From: Actinidia chinensis
Taxonomy: Eukaryota; Streptophyta; Magnoliopsida; Ericales; Actinidiaceae
DNA length: 42,500 bases
Direction: 5' to 3'
Assembly: GCA_009663005.1 (NCBI GenBank)
Contig: CM018890.1
Coordinates: forward strand, 5,066,387-5,108,886
Positions 1-10,900 of the stretch are shown piece by piece. Below the pieces are notes generated by a model. The model saw nothing but the letters and a program-made list of their open reading frames with translations. It searched no databases and was not told the origin of the DNA. Numbering within the stretch: position 1 is the first letter of the stretch; every line of letters begins with the position of its first letter. The translations under genes were made by a program, and so were the position numbers.

Positions 1-203
1 TTACTCTAATACATGGGCGTTATTCCAATGATAGAATCTCTAATGGGTTGCATGTGCACCATATCTTCAAAGCTGAGCATGCCAAAGTTCGCATCCACGT
101 GTCACTTTGCAGGAGAATCACTGGGATCATGTGCACATCATGCAACCCATGATTATTTTTGCACATGCTCTTATGGGATCTTATTCCCAAATGGGAAAAC
201 TAT

Positions 204-578
204 GTAAATAATCCCTAAAGTATTCACATTGTGTCATTTTGGTCCCTAATGTACTAACTTTCTCGATTTTAATCCTAATGTATCAAATTAGATTTATGTG
301 GTCCTTGGCCAATTAAAGATGGTTCCTTCTAAGTTTTTTTATTACAAAGACGGTTTTTAGTATAGCTAGCGTAGATCCAACTGAGAAGCAATTACTCGAG
401 TCTGATCCATTATCGTAATCAAAGACCAAAAACACTTTGAGATGTTTTTTATAATAAAAAAAAAACTTGAAATGAAACATCTGTATTGGCAAAACGACCA
501 CATAAAACTTAATTATTTAGTACGTAAGGAACAAAAGTGACGGAGGTGAATGATTTAGGGACCATTAGCATAATTTAC
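204..578. repeat. Fold-back repeat with about 55-bp imperfect inverted ends
   Basis: The left end (gtaaataatccctaaag..., with tttggtccctaatgtac) is the imperfect reverse complement of the right end (...gtacgtaaggaacaaaagtg, tttagggaccattagc, taatttac). This class of repeat with 'ggtccct' ends is common in plant intergenic DNA. No coding capacity is seen inside and I did not find a clear target-site duplication. Confidence 0.55.
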
Positions 579-1179
579 CCTTTTGGAAATCTACACATGG
601 TTCTAGTAGTGACACAAGATGAGTACACATGACTTGATATGATTTCTCTACACTTGTAAGAGAAATAAAGTGGAAAAGGAATTGTGGTCCTTGTTTGTGG
701 CAGAAAACTTTGAACTTGTTGTTCAGATTCATCTTGGGTTTTTTAGGTCGCGTTTGGCGTATTTAAAAAATATTGATTTTTTTAGATTTAGTTAAAAATA
801 TAAAATAAAAATAAAAAAACTAACCTTTTTTATTTGGAATAACTAAAAAATTATATATTTTTTATCCATAAATTAGTAAAATTACAACTAGTACACAGGG
901 TGCTAGGTCTACCAAAAATCTAGGCAAACAAATCCTAAAAAACTAGGCTAAACAGGGTCCTAGTGCCATAATGACATTACCAAAACCAATTTTGGCAAGT
1001 TATAATGCCAAAAGACATAATTTGACAATGTTGCTATAAGTGTGCACAGACCATGTCATTTATATATTTCTTAAATAAAAATGTTATGTGTATGCTACTA
1101 TGCTCCCATCATTTAGTTTTCAGAGGGGATCTATTGAACTTATTGATTTTTTTTAAAAAAAAAATAAAGTATATATTGA
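579..1179. other. AT-rich intergenic DNA, no gene seen
   Basis: The stretch is AT-rich and has only short chance ORFs. The motif ggtcgcgtttggcg near 747 resembles the terminal GTTTGG of Tourist-type MITEs, but I could not find a matching opposite end. Confidence 0.5.
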
Positions 1180-1628
1180 CTAGTAATTGTCCGTGCCCAT
1201 GGGCACTACGCACCAAAAAAAAAGACCACCTCTTAGGCGTACTCGTTAGAGTTTTATAACTTAAAACAAAAATAAGATATAAACTTCAGATAAGAGATAC
1301 ATTGCATGCACATACGAAGAGATACATTGCTACAAAATAAAGAATAAATTAGAAAGTATAATAATTTTAAAAAAGTGTTACTAGTTTGGACAAAAGGGTG
1401 TGGGTTCTATTAAAAAAATATGCTCAATTTTAGAGATTTTTGACCATTGGATCACAACGCAAGTGGGTCCTATACATTTGACAAGAAGGATGTGATATTT
1501 TTTTGAGAGAAAAAAATAGTCTCATGTGAAATCTCAGTTATTAGATTAATTCTAATGGATTTCAATCGTAGATAATAAGAGATAGTTTGAAAGATTTAAA
1601 AACTTTTGTGTCTTATATTATAAATTGA
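1180..1628 (-). mobile_element. Non-autonomous Helitron, copy 1
   Basis: Read on the minus strand, the element ends in CTAG (plus 1180-1183) followed by T. The Helitron-type terminal hairpin lies just inside it (plus 1193-1206, gtgcccatgggcac, a perfect palindrome). The body aligns with the copy at 13888-14346, sharing for example gttagagttttataa, aataagatataaac and tacattgctac. The 5' end is placed by comparison near a TC at 1627-1628, but the base before it is not the expected A, so that edge is uncertain. There is no coding capacity, so it would have moved using enzymes from elsewhere. Confidence 0.6.
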
Positions 1629-2420
1629 ACTTACTATTATTATATTTTTTGAACAATAATTATTCAGTTACTTTGGGATTAATGTTTCATTTTTTCACAT
1701 AAAATTAGATCTCGTTAGTAAAATTTATTATAGAACTCACATTTCATATGAAATGGTGAAGCATTATTCCCATAGTATTGAATACGCTACAAAATTGATT
1801 GATAAATCAATAGGCATGCAAAGTAGGGAAGTGAATGAAAGTGAAGGTATGGGCCAAGCATGCATTTAAGTAAGAAGTTCACACCCACCCACCACTTCCT
1901 ATCTCTCCTTGTGCTTTTACTTAATTAAAGACGAAGAAATTTAAAGGCCATGCTCATTAAAGGAACAACTTAAAACAATCAGGGGCCAAACAGCTTTACG
2001 GGACCATGCCTATTGCCCAACAACCCTACAATGATGCAAATCATCACCATACTAAAAGCTATTGACATGTAGTAGCATTTAAAAATGAGCTAGGCTTATC
2101 TGCAGTCTTGTTTTGGACGGCAGCGAGGTATAGTCCAAGTATTTTAAGTTCCGTTTTAGACTCATTTTGATAAATATAAATTAGTTATACTATCGACCTC
2201 ATCAAAAATATTAATATTGTAAGGAATCGTGTTGATTAAATGCAAATCAATAATAGAATAAAAAAAATATAAACTTTTATTAAACGAATAAAAAATTCAC
2301 TAAAAACGAAAAAAATCAAGAATTAAAATAATTAAAAATCTCAACAAAATAAAAAAGCTAGGCCAAATTAATGCCCCCTCTAGCGCCTTTTTTTTTTAAT
2401 AAAAAAATCTTGATTTTTTT

Positions 2421-2618
2421 TTAGTGTGTTTGGCTTAGGTTTTTTAGTTGGCCAGATAGAGTTTTTTGAGAAAAAACTTAGAAATAGTTCACCAAAAATA
2501 CTAAATATTTTTTATTTACCTCAAACAACACAACAACAAGTGATTTTCTTATCTCATATTCACCTTATAATCTTAAAAAAAAACTAGTTTCTTTAGCTAT
2601 TCCAAACAAGACATAAGC
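2421..2618. repeat. Possible degraded Tourist-like MITE
   Basis: The left end (ttagtgtgtttggcttag) and the right end (ctattccaaacaagacataagcc) are weakly inverted around a GTTTGG/CCAAAC core. The interior is A/T homopolymer-rich, as in Harbinger-type MITEs. The similarity is low and no confident target duplication is seen. Confidence 0.3.
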
Positions 2619-4462
2619 CTAATTACACGTGTTGGAGTTTATGTTTGTTTGGAGCTCCATTTTCTTAAAAATTTACATCGGTAAGAATAGACTCGGTCTC
2701 TCCACCTAATAAAAATCTTCCTTACCTTAATTTCGGTCCATAAAAGACCAAAGTCGTGTGACACTCAAACAATTTTCTAGTCTTATCCAAGTCCAAAATA
2801 GTTGTTGTTATCTTCCATCAGCTTCCTCCCATCTTCCTTTCGTTTTCTTCATTACTAGAAATATATATAATTGTCTTAAGCTCCTTCTGGATATGTGTGA
2901 ATCCCAAATAAATGAATTTAGAATTGAACAAATTGGCATAACCATTTGCACGGGATAGTTTTAAAAAAAATACAAGTTTTATGGACGCTGCGGAACCCAT
3001 CCCAAACTCCATCATTCCATACTCCTATTGTGGGCCAATTCACGAGTCCACATTGATGATTTGAACCATTTATTTTGTAAGCCCCGTAATGAATGGCATT
3101 CATGCAAAAACAAATTGGTTCGTTTGGACATCTAGAAACATATGATCAAATCACATTTTGTAATCATATCAGACAGACATTCACTTTAAAAAATAAAATG
3201 CGATTTGTTCTTATATTTAACATCTGTTTCACTTAGCTGAGTATATTTTACAATGAATGATCTTCACAGCAAAACTTACAAGACGAACTATTTATATTAT
3301 CGGTGTGGACTCGAGAGTGAGGCTTACAAGAGAGATATAGAGGGATGGAATCTAAGGTCCTGTTGATTCCGTCTAGAACTATTTTTGTAAGATATGCGTG
3401 TAATCGCACTTTTATTTAGATATCACTTGATATAACATGTTATACATTGTAATTACATACGTTACGTGTGACTCATAAATTAATGTGATTAGTGAAATAT
3501 GTAATGCCACATAAATAATATTTAAATGAATGCATAAATGTGAGCATTCCTAGTTAGTGGAGTAACTCCTTTTATAGGTATATCCTACATGAAGGCCAAA
3601 ACCAAGGAAAAAGGAAAATGACACGTTTACATACTTTTTAGTACAATATTTGTACAATAAATACATAACGACGTTGTTTTACCCGAATAAATGTAAAACG
3701 AAATCATTCCATTTAAAGGAGAAACGCGGAAGAATAAGTAAATGACGTCATTTTGCATTTATTGTACAAAAATTATATAAAAAAATGTGTAAACTTAGCA
3801 TCTTCCAAAAGGAGTAGAGACGCCAACACCGACTATTAAACATATGCATTCAAAAGTCAGCAAAGTATGGCAAAGAAATTTACTCTTAACGCCCACCTAT
3901 AGGGAACCCAATTTATGGTTGACTTAAAAGCTTGCCCCAGGAGTGACGATTGCTGTGAGTGGGAGATTTGGATATTCAAGGTCGGTTAGGATTAAGTGTT
4001 TTTGATTTTTTTAACTGTTTTTGTTATCAAAAATTTTTGATTTTAGTAAAAAAAATTACCATTTAATCTAAATTTTATAGTTTTTCAATTCCTCCTAACA
4101 AAGAATTTTTAAAATGTAAGAATTTTCATATAATTTTAAAAAAATACTAAAAACAAAAAATAATAATTTTATAATATATAAAAATAGTTCATTTTCATTT
4201 TTAGTGGATTTTTTTTAATTAAATAAATTTTTTATATTTTTAGATTTTTCTCTTCAAAAGAAATCGAAAAAATATAAAATTTAGATCGAATGGTACTTTA
4301 CTTGAACGGCTGAACTCCAATCCGCAATCAAACATCGGTTATGCCAACCACCCCGGAGTAGTAAATGTACTTTTTTTACGTATGTTTATATAGTTTTCAC
4401 TTGTCTTTATACATTTACACGTATGCATATATTTATAATTTTTTTATATTTAACAATAGTTA
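2619..4462. other. AT-rich intergenic DNA, no gene seen
   Basis: I see no conserved protein, RNA gene or clear repeat boundary here. The ORFs present are short and have no recognisable motif. The segment 4000-4300 is a long A/T homopolymer-rich tract of the kind left by old repeats. Confidence 0.5.
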
Positions 4463-4772
4463 GAGGTGATAAACAAATTAAACTTTTCAATTTGACTTGC
4501 ATTCGGCTCTCGTTAAAAACTTATTTGAGTTTGGTTTGTTCCATAAACAAACTAAACTCAAACATATTTTTTAAACATGTTAAGATTTCAAGTTAAATTT
4601 GAATAATCTACTATTTAACTCAATTAACTTATAATATTTAAAAAATTCAAGCTGCTTGATTTCACTCTAAAGCAGTTTAATTAAAATTCGTTCGAGATCG
4701 ATTTAAGTTTAATTTATTAAATTTTCAAACTAAACTTAAATAATTTATACTTGCTTGATACGTTTATCACTC
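4463..4772. repeat. Fold-back element with GAG(G)TGATAAAC ends
   Basis: The ends gaggtgataaac (4463) and gtttatcactc (ending about 4772) are inverted. The interior has repeated words such as caaactaaactcaaac, aagttaaatttgaa and ttcgagatcgattt. A related sequence recurs just downstream of exon 1 of the next gene (5440-5720), so exon 1 sits between two members of one family. No ORF is seen. Confidence 0.45.
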
Positions 4773-4885
4773 ATGTGGTTAACATTTTCCATCAACCATA
4801 TTACCAATTACGTCAAAGGTCAAACGTTAATTTTGCATTAAATAACAAACAAAATCAATGCCATGGATTTTACTCAAAATCACAT

Positions 4886-4970
4886 TTATATAAACAAACC
4901 CCTCCTTAACCATCCCTCTGTCGCACTTCACCTGAATCTCTCTCTCTCTCTCTTGCATGCAACCATCCCA
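4886..4970 (+). promoter_or_regulatory. TATA box and CT-rich 5' UTR of the MES11-like gene
   Basis: TTATATAAA at 4886-4894 lies about 80 bp before the start codon at 4971. It is followed by a pyrimidine-rich leader with a (TC)n run (4937-4952). This fits a plant TATA plus Y-patch core promoter with transcription starting near 4920. The assignment rests on motif and position only. Confidence 0.55.
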
Positions 4971-7900
4971 ATGGGCCTGTGTTTCTCGCGCAAGGCGGTG
5001 AAGACCAAGACCTCGAACCGCATATCTCACCACTCGGCGGTCACCGGCGGTGGTTCGAGCAATCGGTGGACTCGAATTCGATCGACGAAGAAGGACAAGT
5101 TAGAGGACTCGGTGATCCACGAGCGAGCCCTCGCGGCGGCGATCCTGTTCCAGCAGCACTTGCAGAACGGCGGCGATGTACAGTTCGATCGGTCGACGTC
5201 GCTGAGGTGCCCGCCATCAAACGGCAGGAAACAGGCAGCGTTGCCTCGGAGTTCGAGTTCTAGGGCAAGGTCCCTCACCGATCCTCTCCTTCAGCCTCAA
5301 CAGCTTCTTAATCAGGTTTTGAATTTTATGCCTTTGAACTCGTAATTGTTGAACAGAGTTTTCTTCTTTTTTTTTTTTAGATGGCATTTTTCTTCTTTTT
5401 TCTTTCTTTATTTTGGATTTGATTTGTTTGCTGGTAAACAAGTCAAATGAGTCAAGTTTAGCTTAAAATTTTAATGAGTTTTAAATTTATGTTCAAACTT
5501 AATTTTTTGATTGGATCTCGAACAACTTAATCGAGTCAATTACAAGTTGAGCTCGAATATCTTAAATTTTTTAAAAATTATAAATTTACAGAGCCGAGTA
5601 ATAGAAGACTTAAAATCTTAACAAGTTTAAAAGAACATGTTTGAGCTTGTTTTGTTTAACAAACCAAAACTCAAACAAGTTTTTAACTAGTTGAACAAGA
5701 TCCAAGCTCGAGATTGCACCCATTTTTCTTTTTATTTGGATGAATTTATTTAAATGTCCTTTTATATACAGTAAAAATATTTGAATAAAGTTTTACTTTG
5801 GTCCTGCAATTCTAATTCAAAAAATGACAACTTGCATGGATTTTTTTGTCTTATTTTTGCATTTTACATCAAAATTTTTAAATGACGTGGATGAAGGTAC
5901 TGCATTGAAATTGAAAACATAAGGGCTCTAGTTGTTTAAACTAAAATTATGGAGACCAAAGTGCACCTTTCCCTAAACTTGAGGGCCAATGATAAAATTT
6001 ACCCTTCTTTTTACTATTGTACAAACTTACATAAATACTCAAATCTTTGAATTTCTGATATACTTTCGAAACAAAAGGTAACAATTATTTTGCAACAGAG
6101 TAAGGAATTTGACATCAGGTGTTAAAATGTTTCTGATTGATTTTTCTGGCCTTGAATTGATACTTGTTCAACAGTGTCGCTTTTTTTTCTTTTTTTCTTT
6201 TTTTTTGCTGATTTTTTGGCTTTTTCTATTTGCACTTTGAACCAATTCCGTCACGTTTTAAGAACTCTGTTTATTTTGTAATTACTTGTTCGAACATTTG
6301 CGTAAATTTTGGAGAACGTTGGAAAAAATTGAAATGCAAAAATTTCGAATCTAAAAGATGAGTTGGTGACAATCATCAGTTTGAATGATTCTATGGACCA
6401 AAAGTAAAGTAAATTGAAACTTCAGCCTAATATCGTCATCATCTTCTTTGAAGGATGTTTGTTAATTTCGCTGAACCTTCCAACTTTCAATTGCAAAATA
6501 CCCAATTTGATTTTAGACTTTTGAATTAACTGCAAGTTTTACTATTTTCTCTTTTTTTAATGGGTTTGAATTGACTGTAAGTTGGTAGCTTTAAAAACTT
6601 TCTTAGAATGTAAAATAAGCGGTTGGTGATAAGCTAAGAAGCATACACGACACAATATAGATACGTGAACACATAATTTTTTTAAAAATTAGGATACGGA
6701 CACGTTGGGACACTCTAAATAAAATATATTGAATCTATATTTTTCTATAATAAATAAAATAAATTAAAAATATGATTATACAAAAAAAGATATAGCAGCT
6801 CAATTTTGGTGTAAGTTCAATTCATCTTGTAAAGCGCATTAGACTAATGAATATTATAAGAGGATAAAATATCTTACTTCACTCTTGGCCGAGTTTGAAC
6901 GAGCACCACTGACGGACTGTCACTTCATAGCAAGTTTAGTTGGCATTTTAACACGATAACTTGGTCGGTAAGCTTATTTTGGTAGAGTTTTTTCATGCCA
7001 AACCTTTAGGTTAGAGGGTCAACACACAAATTCCCCGTGGAACGCGCACCTGAGGCTTAAACCCCAGATGATGCAATGAGCTAGCTACCAACCACGTCCT
7101 AGGGGCATGATTGGGTCAACCGTCTACTCACTGACTGGACGGTTATTGCGTCTTCACATGCGCCGAGATGCTCTAATAAAAGGGGACAGACCCACTCTCA
7201 CAAATAAGCAATACTGATTCTCTCTCTATAGTAAGTCTCTCGTAGCTCGTTATCCTTCTCTCTGATTGTTGCACATTTGATCTTAGAAGCACATACGAAC
7301 ATTAACATGGGCACAGACATGCATGTTCGGAGAAAGATCACGCATGTCCGGAGGAAAGACACGCGCGTCTGTGAAGTGTCCCCAAAGTGTCTGATGATAC
7401 AAAAAAAATAATAAAAATGGACATGCCAAGTGGAGTGTTTGACACATGTCTGGGAAGTGTCAATGTTCGACACGTGTCTAGGAAGTGTCCATGTCCGACA
7501 CATGTCGAACACGGATATGACGACTAATTTGAATATCCCTGCTTCATAGGTGATAAGCTATGAAGCACGGACGTACCTAAATGGATATTGTATCCGTGTT
7601 GGACATGTATTGGATACACGTCCTACACCCCTAGATACATGTTGGGGCACTTCACATGTCGTGTCCTAATTTTTATTATTATTATTAATTATATATTTAG
7701 TGTTAATTTTAATTAGTTTTAGTTATTTATGGATAAAGTATTCATTTAGATTACAAATAAAAATATATAATTTTTTGTTGTTGTTGTGTCCCATCCATAT
7801 ATGTGTCCTGATTTCTAAAAAATTGTCGTGTCCCATGTCTACGTGCTTAGCCCTTAGGTGATAGGTCATCATCAGAACCCCGAATATTATCAATCAAGTG

Positions 7901-10900
7901 CCTTTTTTGTTTTCCTCTTTTTTTTTGTATATGTAATTAATTAATTTCCTTTTGAGATTGCATTTTGCTTGAGAAATTGCCTTGCTGCAGAATTGGACAG
8001 TTTTATGGCTAAAACACAGCAACACAATGAGTCTTGAGTGTTCCACATTTTTCTCCAAAACTAATTTTTAGCAATCTACATATAGTTTGTATTCCATGAT
8101 ACCGGTTCGCTAGACAGCATGGTTTTGAATTGCAGTATCGGTAACAGTTTTAGTGTAGTGCTACGGTCACATGGCCGAACACATATACCGATTTTTATTA
8201 AAATATCACTATTGAAGGACCAAAATCCTTATAAGTAACAGATCAGCTGATATTTAAAACTTGTAGACAGGTACCTTAGATGAGAAGATATTCCATGTTA
8301 AATCCATTTCATTACCCAAGACTATTCTTCAAACCACTGAAAAATTGTACAAAATAAGGCGCCAATAATAACAATATCGATCTAAAATATCGATCGATCC
8401 AATACTAAATCAGAAACTATAAATAAAATGTTTTAAGGCAACGAAAAATCAAAGGACTTTATGCCTTCATTGCTCGAGTATATAACTGAAAGTTCGACAA
8501 AAGTTCTCTGAATTGTAATATTTGTGTTTTTAGTTTATCTTTTTTCTCTCTTACGCCGTGTTGGATGAAGTTCTTAAATTTGTACTAGTTTTCCACTTTG
8601 CAAATTGCCTTATTTAGATTAGCTCTTTTGATAACTTTTTACTTGCCTTTCAGCTTCTTTGATAGCTTTTGGTTTGCCTTTTAGCTTTTATTCCTCAACA
8701 CCCAACAAATTTGGACCCAGTTATCTCCACTGGTAATTATTGAATTCCCAAGTTGAGAGAGTTGATGCAGTTGGGGGTCCACAAAATTGGAAGTGTTTAC
8801 TTGTAGGTCCTCCTACACATGATGATAAGAAGACATTTTTGAATTTGGATGAACTTTGGTAATAGTTACAGAGACCAAGCAAATACTTAGTTTAAGCTGT
8901 CCAAAATCTGACTGTAATCATTATGTTTCCTTGTCACCTTGCACTTTCTTCCAATAGTTTGGCCAAGATTCGATTTGTTATTACAATATTTCGCAGATTC
9001 ATTCATAGCAAGTTTTATAGAGGTTAATGGATAGCATTTTAGTAGGAGGGTATTGATGGCGATTTAGGGTTTAGCTTGTCGGGTAAAGTTATATTTTTTC
9101 GCATAGTAAGTGGAATGTCAATTTTATGCAGCAGTTATATTTTTGAGCATACTTATACTTCACACGACCATTCAGTGTTTGGGGTCAAAGATAACGGTAA
9201 CGGTAACAGTAACAGTATTAGTGATAAGGTCATGTATTGGCCAATATCGACTGAAATTTACTAAAATATCGGTATAGAAGAGCCAAAATCCGGAGACACA
9301 ACTGTTGATACGTAACGTATTGGCTAATATTTAAAATCTTGACTCAAAGTGTGATCAATGAAACTTTAATACAACTTACAATGACTGTGAGATGTTGTAG
9401 GGAGTATCTAACTAATTTTCTCTCGACAGGATGTGAAGCTTGATGATCTAGAGACCAATCATTTTGTCCTTGTTCATGGAGGTGGTTTTGGTGCATGGTG
9501 TTGGTATAAAACTATATCCCTTTTAGAAGAAGGTGGATACAGAGTTACAGCCATAGATTTAACTGGCTCCGGAATTCATTCATTCGATTCAAACAGCATC
9601 ACAAGTCTTTCTCAATACGTGGAGCCACTCACTGGTTTTCTCGAAAAACTAGCCGACACAGAGAAGGTACGTGTCTATGTCTAACATGTTTCTTTACCAT
9701 GTCTTCGTTTATCGTACTGCACCAGTTTGAATAATAAGAGGCTTTATAATGGCAGTTACCGTGAGTTTTTCACAATGGTTTGCTGCTTTAGTTCATGTAG
9801 ACTTAGTGAAGTCGGATGTATGACTGTAACACCGAAGACTTCTCTTTGTTACATTGATAGGTGCTCATAAGCTAATTTCTAGCAAATTCTTCTGCCATTT
9901 TGTCATTCTGCGGTTAAATGTGTTGGAAAAATAATTGGAGATGTATGTTTATCATTTGTGAATCAACACCGTATTTTGAATTGAAAATCAGAATCAAAAA
10001 CCAAAATAGAAAAACTGTAAGTAAACACCTACAGACCTAATAAACTGCAAAATTTAAAAGAACAGATATATAAATTTGTGGCCTGTGTTTGACACAGTTT
10101 TTTTAAGACAGATTTACACCCTCACTATGGTGTTCACCATCACTAGACGTCCGCCTTCCATGATAGAACCATCTTTTCGCCAAGACAAAAGGCAGCACTA
10201 CAATTTATTTGTATGGTGAACCACACAGTGGAGGAACTCTCTTATTTATTATCTGACCTAGACACGAATTCGAACTCTTTGAAAACTAATTGAATTGTGA
10301 TAAACTCAAGGAAGACTGGAGTATATATAGAAGATACAGTGACACCAATAAAAAGTCACAACTCTTCACGACGAAGACGTGTCATGGAAAGACACAACCA
10401 TTCACTAAAGGGTTGCTTTTAAAAGCAATTTTAATTCACAATAAAAAATAATTTTGATAATTCATTTTTTCCCAGCGAAATGTACGTAAAGGTCCTTGAG
10501 GTACTCCTGCAAGTAACCTCTATTACACTATAAACTTTCAGAGTCTATCTCGGGCTGGAGGTTTCTTCAAAGTTCTTTGACATCTGTAGCAATGTTCAGA
10601 ACTAATCTTAATTTCCATTACCTGTTGTTTGCCCCCGAAGATCAAAGAGTAATTAGGGGGAAGGGGATTGGTTTGGGAACAGAGGTAGTGTTTGGTATTA
10701 TTCGGACAGCATGGCTGCTCTATTACTCAAATGTGAGTTCTCACCGATGGCAGCCCGAGTTTTTGAGGACTTGTTCTTGCTTGTTATATATTTCCTTGAA
10801 ATGTTACTTCAAGTTCTTACAAGAGATTTTGGTTTTAGTCTTCGTGGAGCTGGATTCTCACTTTGAGACTTCTAATTATTTCATTTTTTTGTTCATTCTT

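Larger units (their letters stand above)
6622..7862. repeat. Compound nested repeat in intron 1
   Basis: The left end (gctaagaagcatacacgacac, from 6635) is the imperfect inverse of the right end (gtgtcccatgtctacgtgcttagc, about 7830-7853). A third related end, gctatgaagcacggacgtac, lies at about 7557. The interior is rich in GACAC/GTGTC words. A different, LTR-like repeat (6830-7250) sits inside, so at least two insertions are nested here. Confidence 0.5.

Noticed and set aside
4863..4970. Earlier in-frame ATG upstream of the MES11-like start
   Set aside because: It lies before the TATA box, and the family N-terminus begins at the ATG at 4971.
7441..7512. Possible CRISPR-like regular spacing (28 bp)
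   Set aside because: Only three units with near-identical spacers, in a plant nuclear intron; this is a simple tandem repeat.
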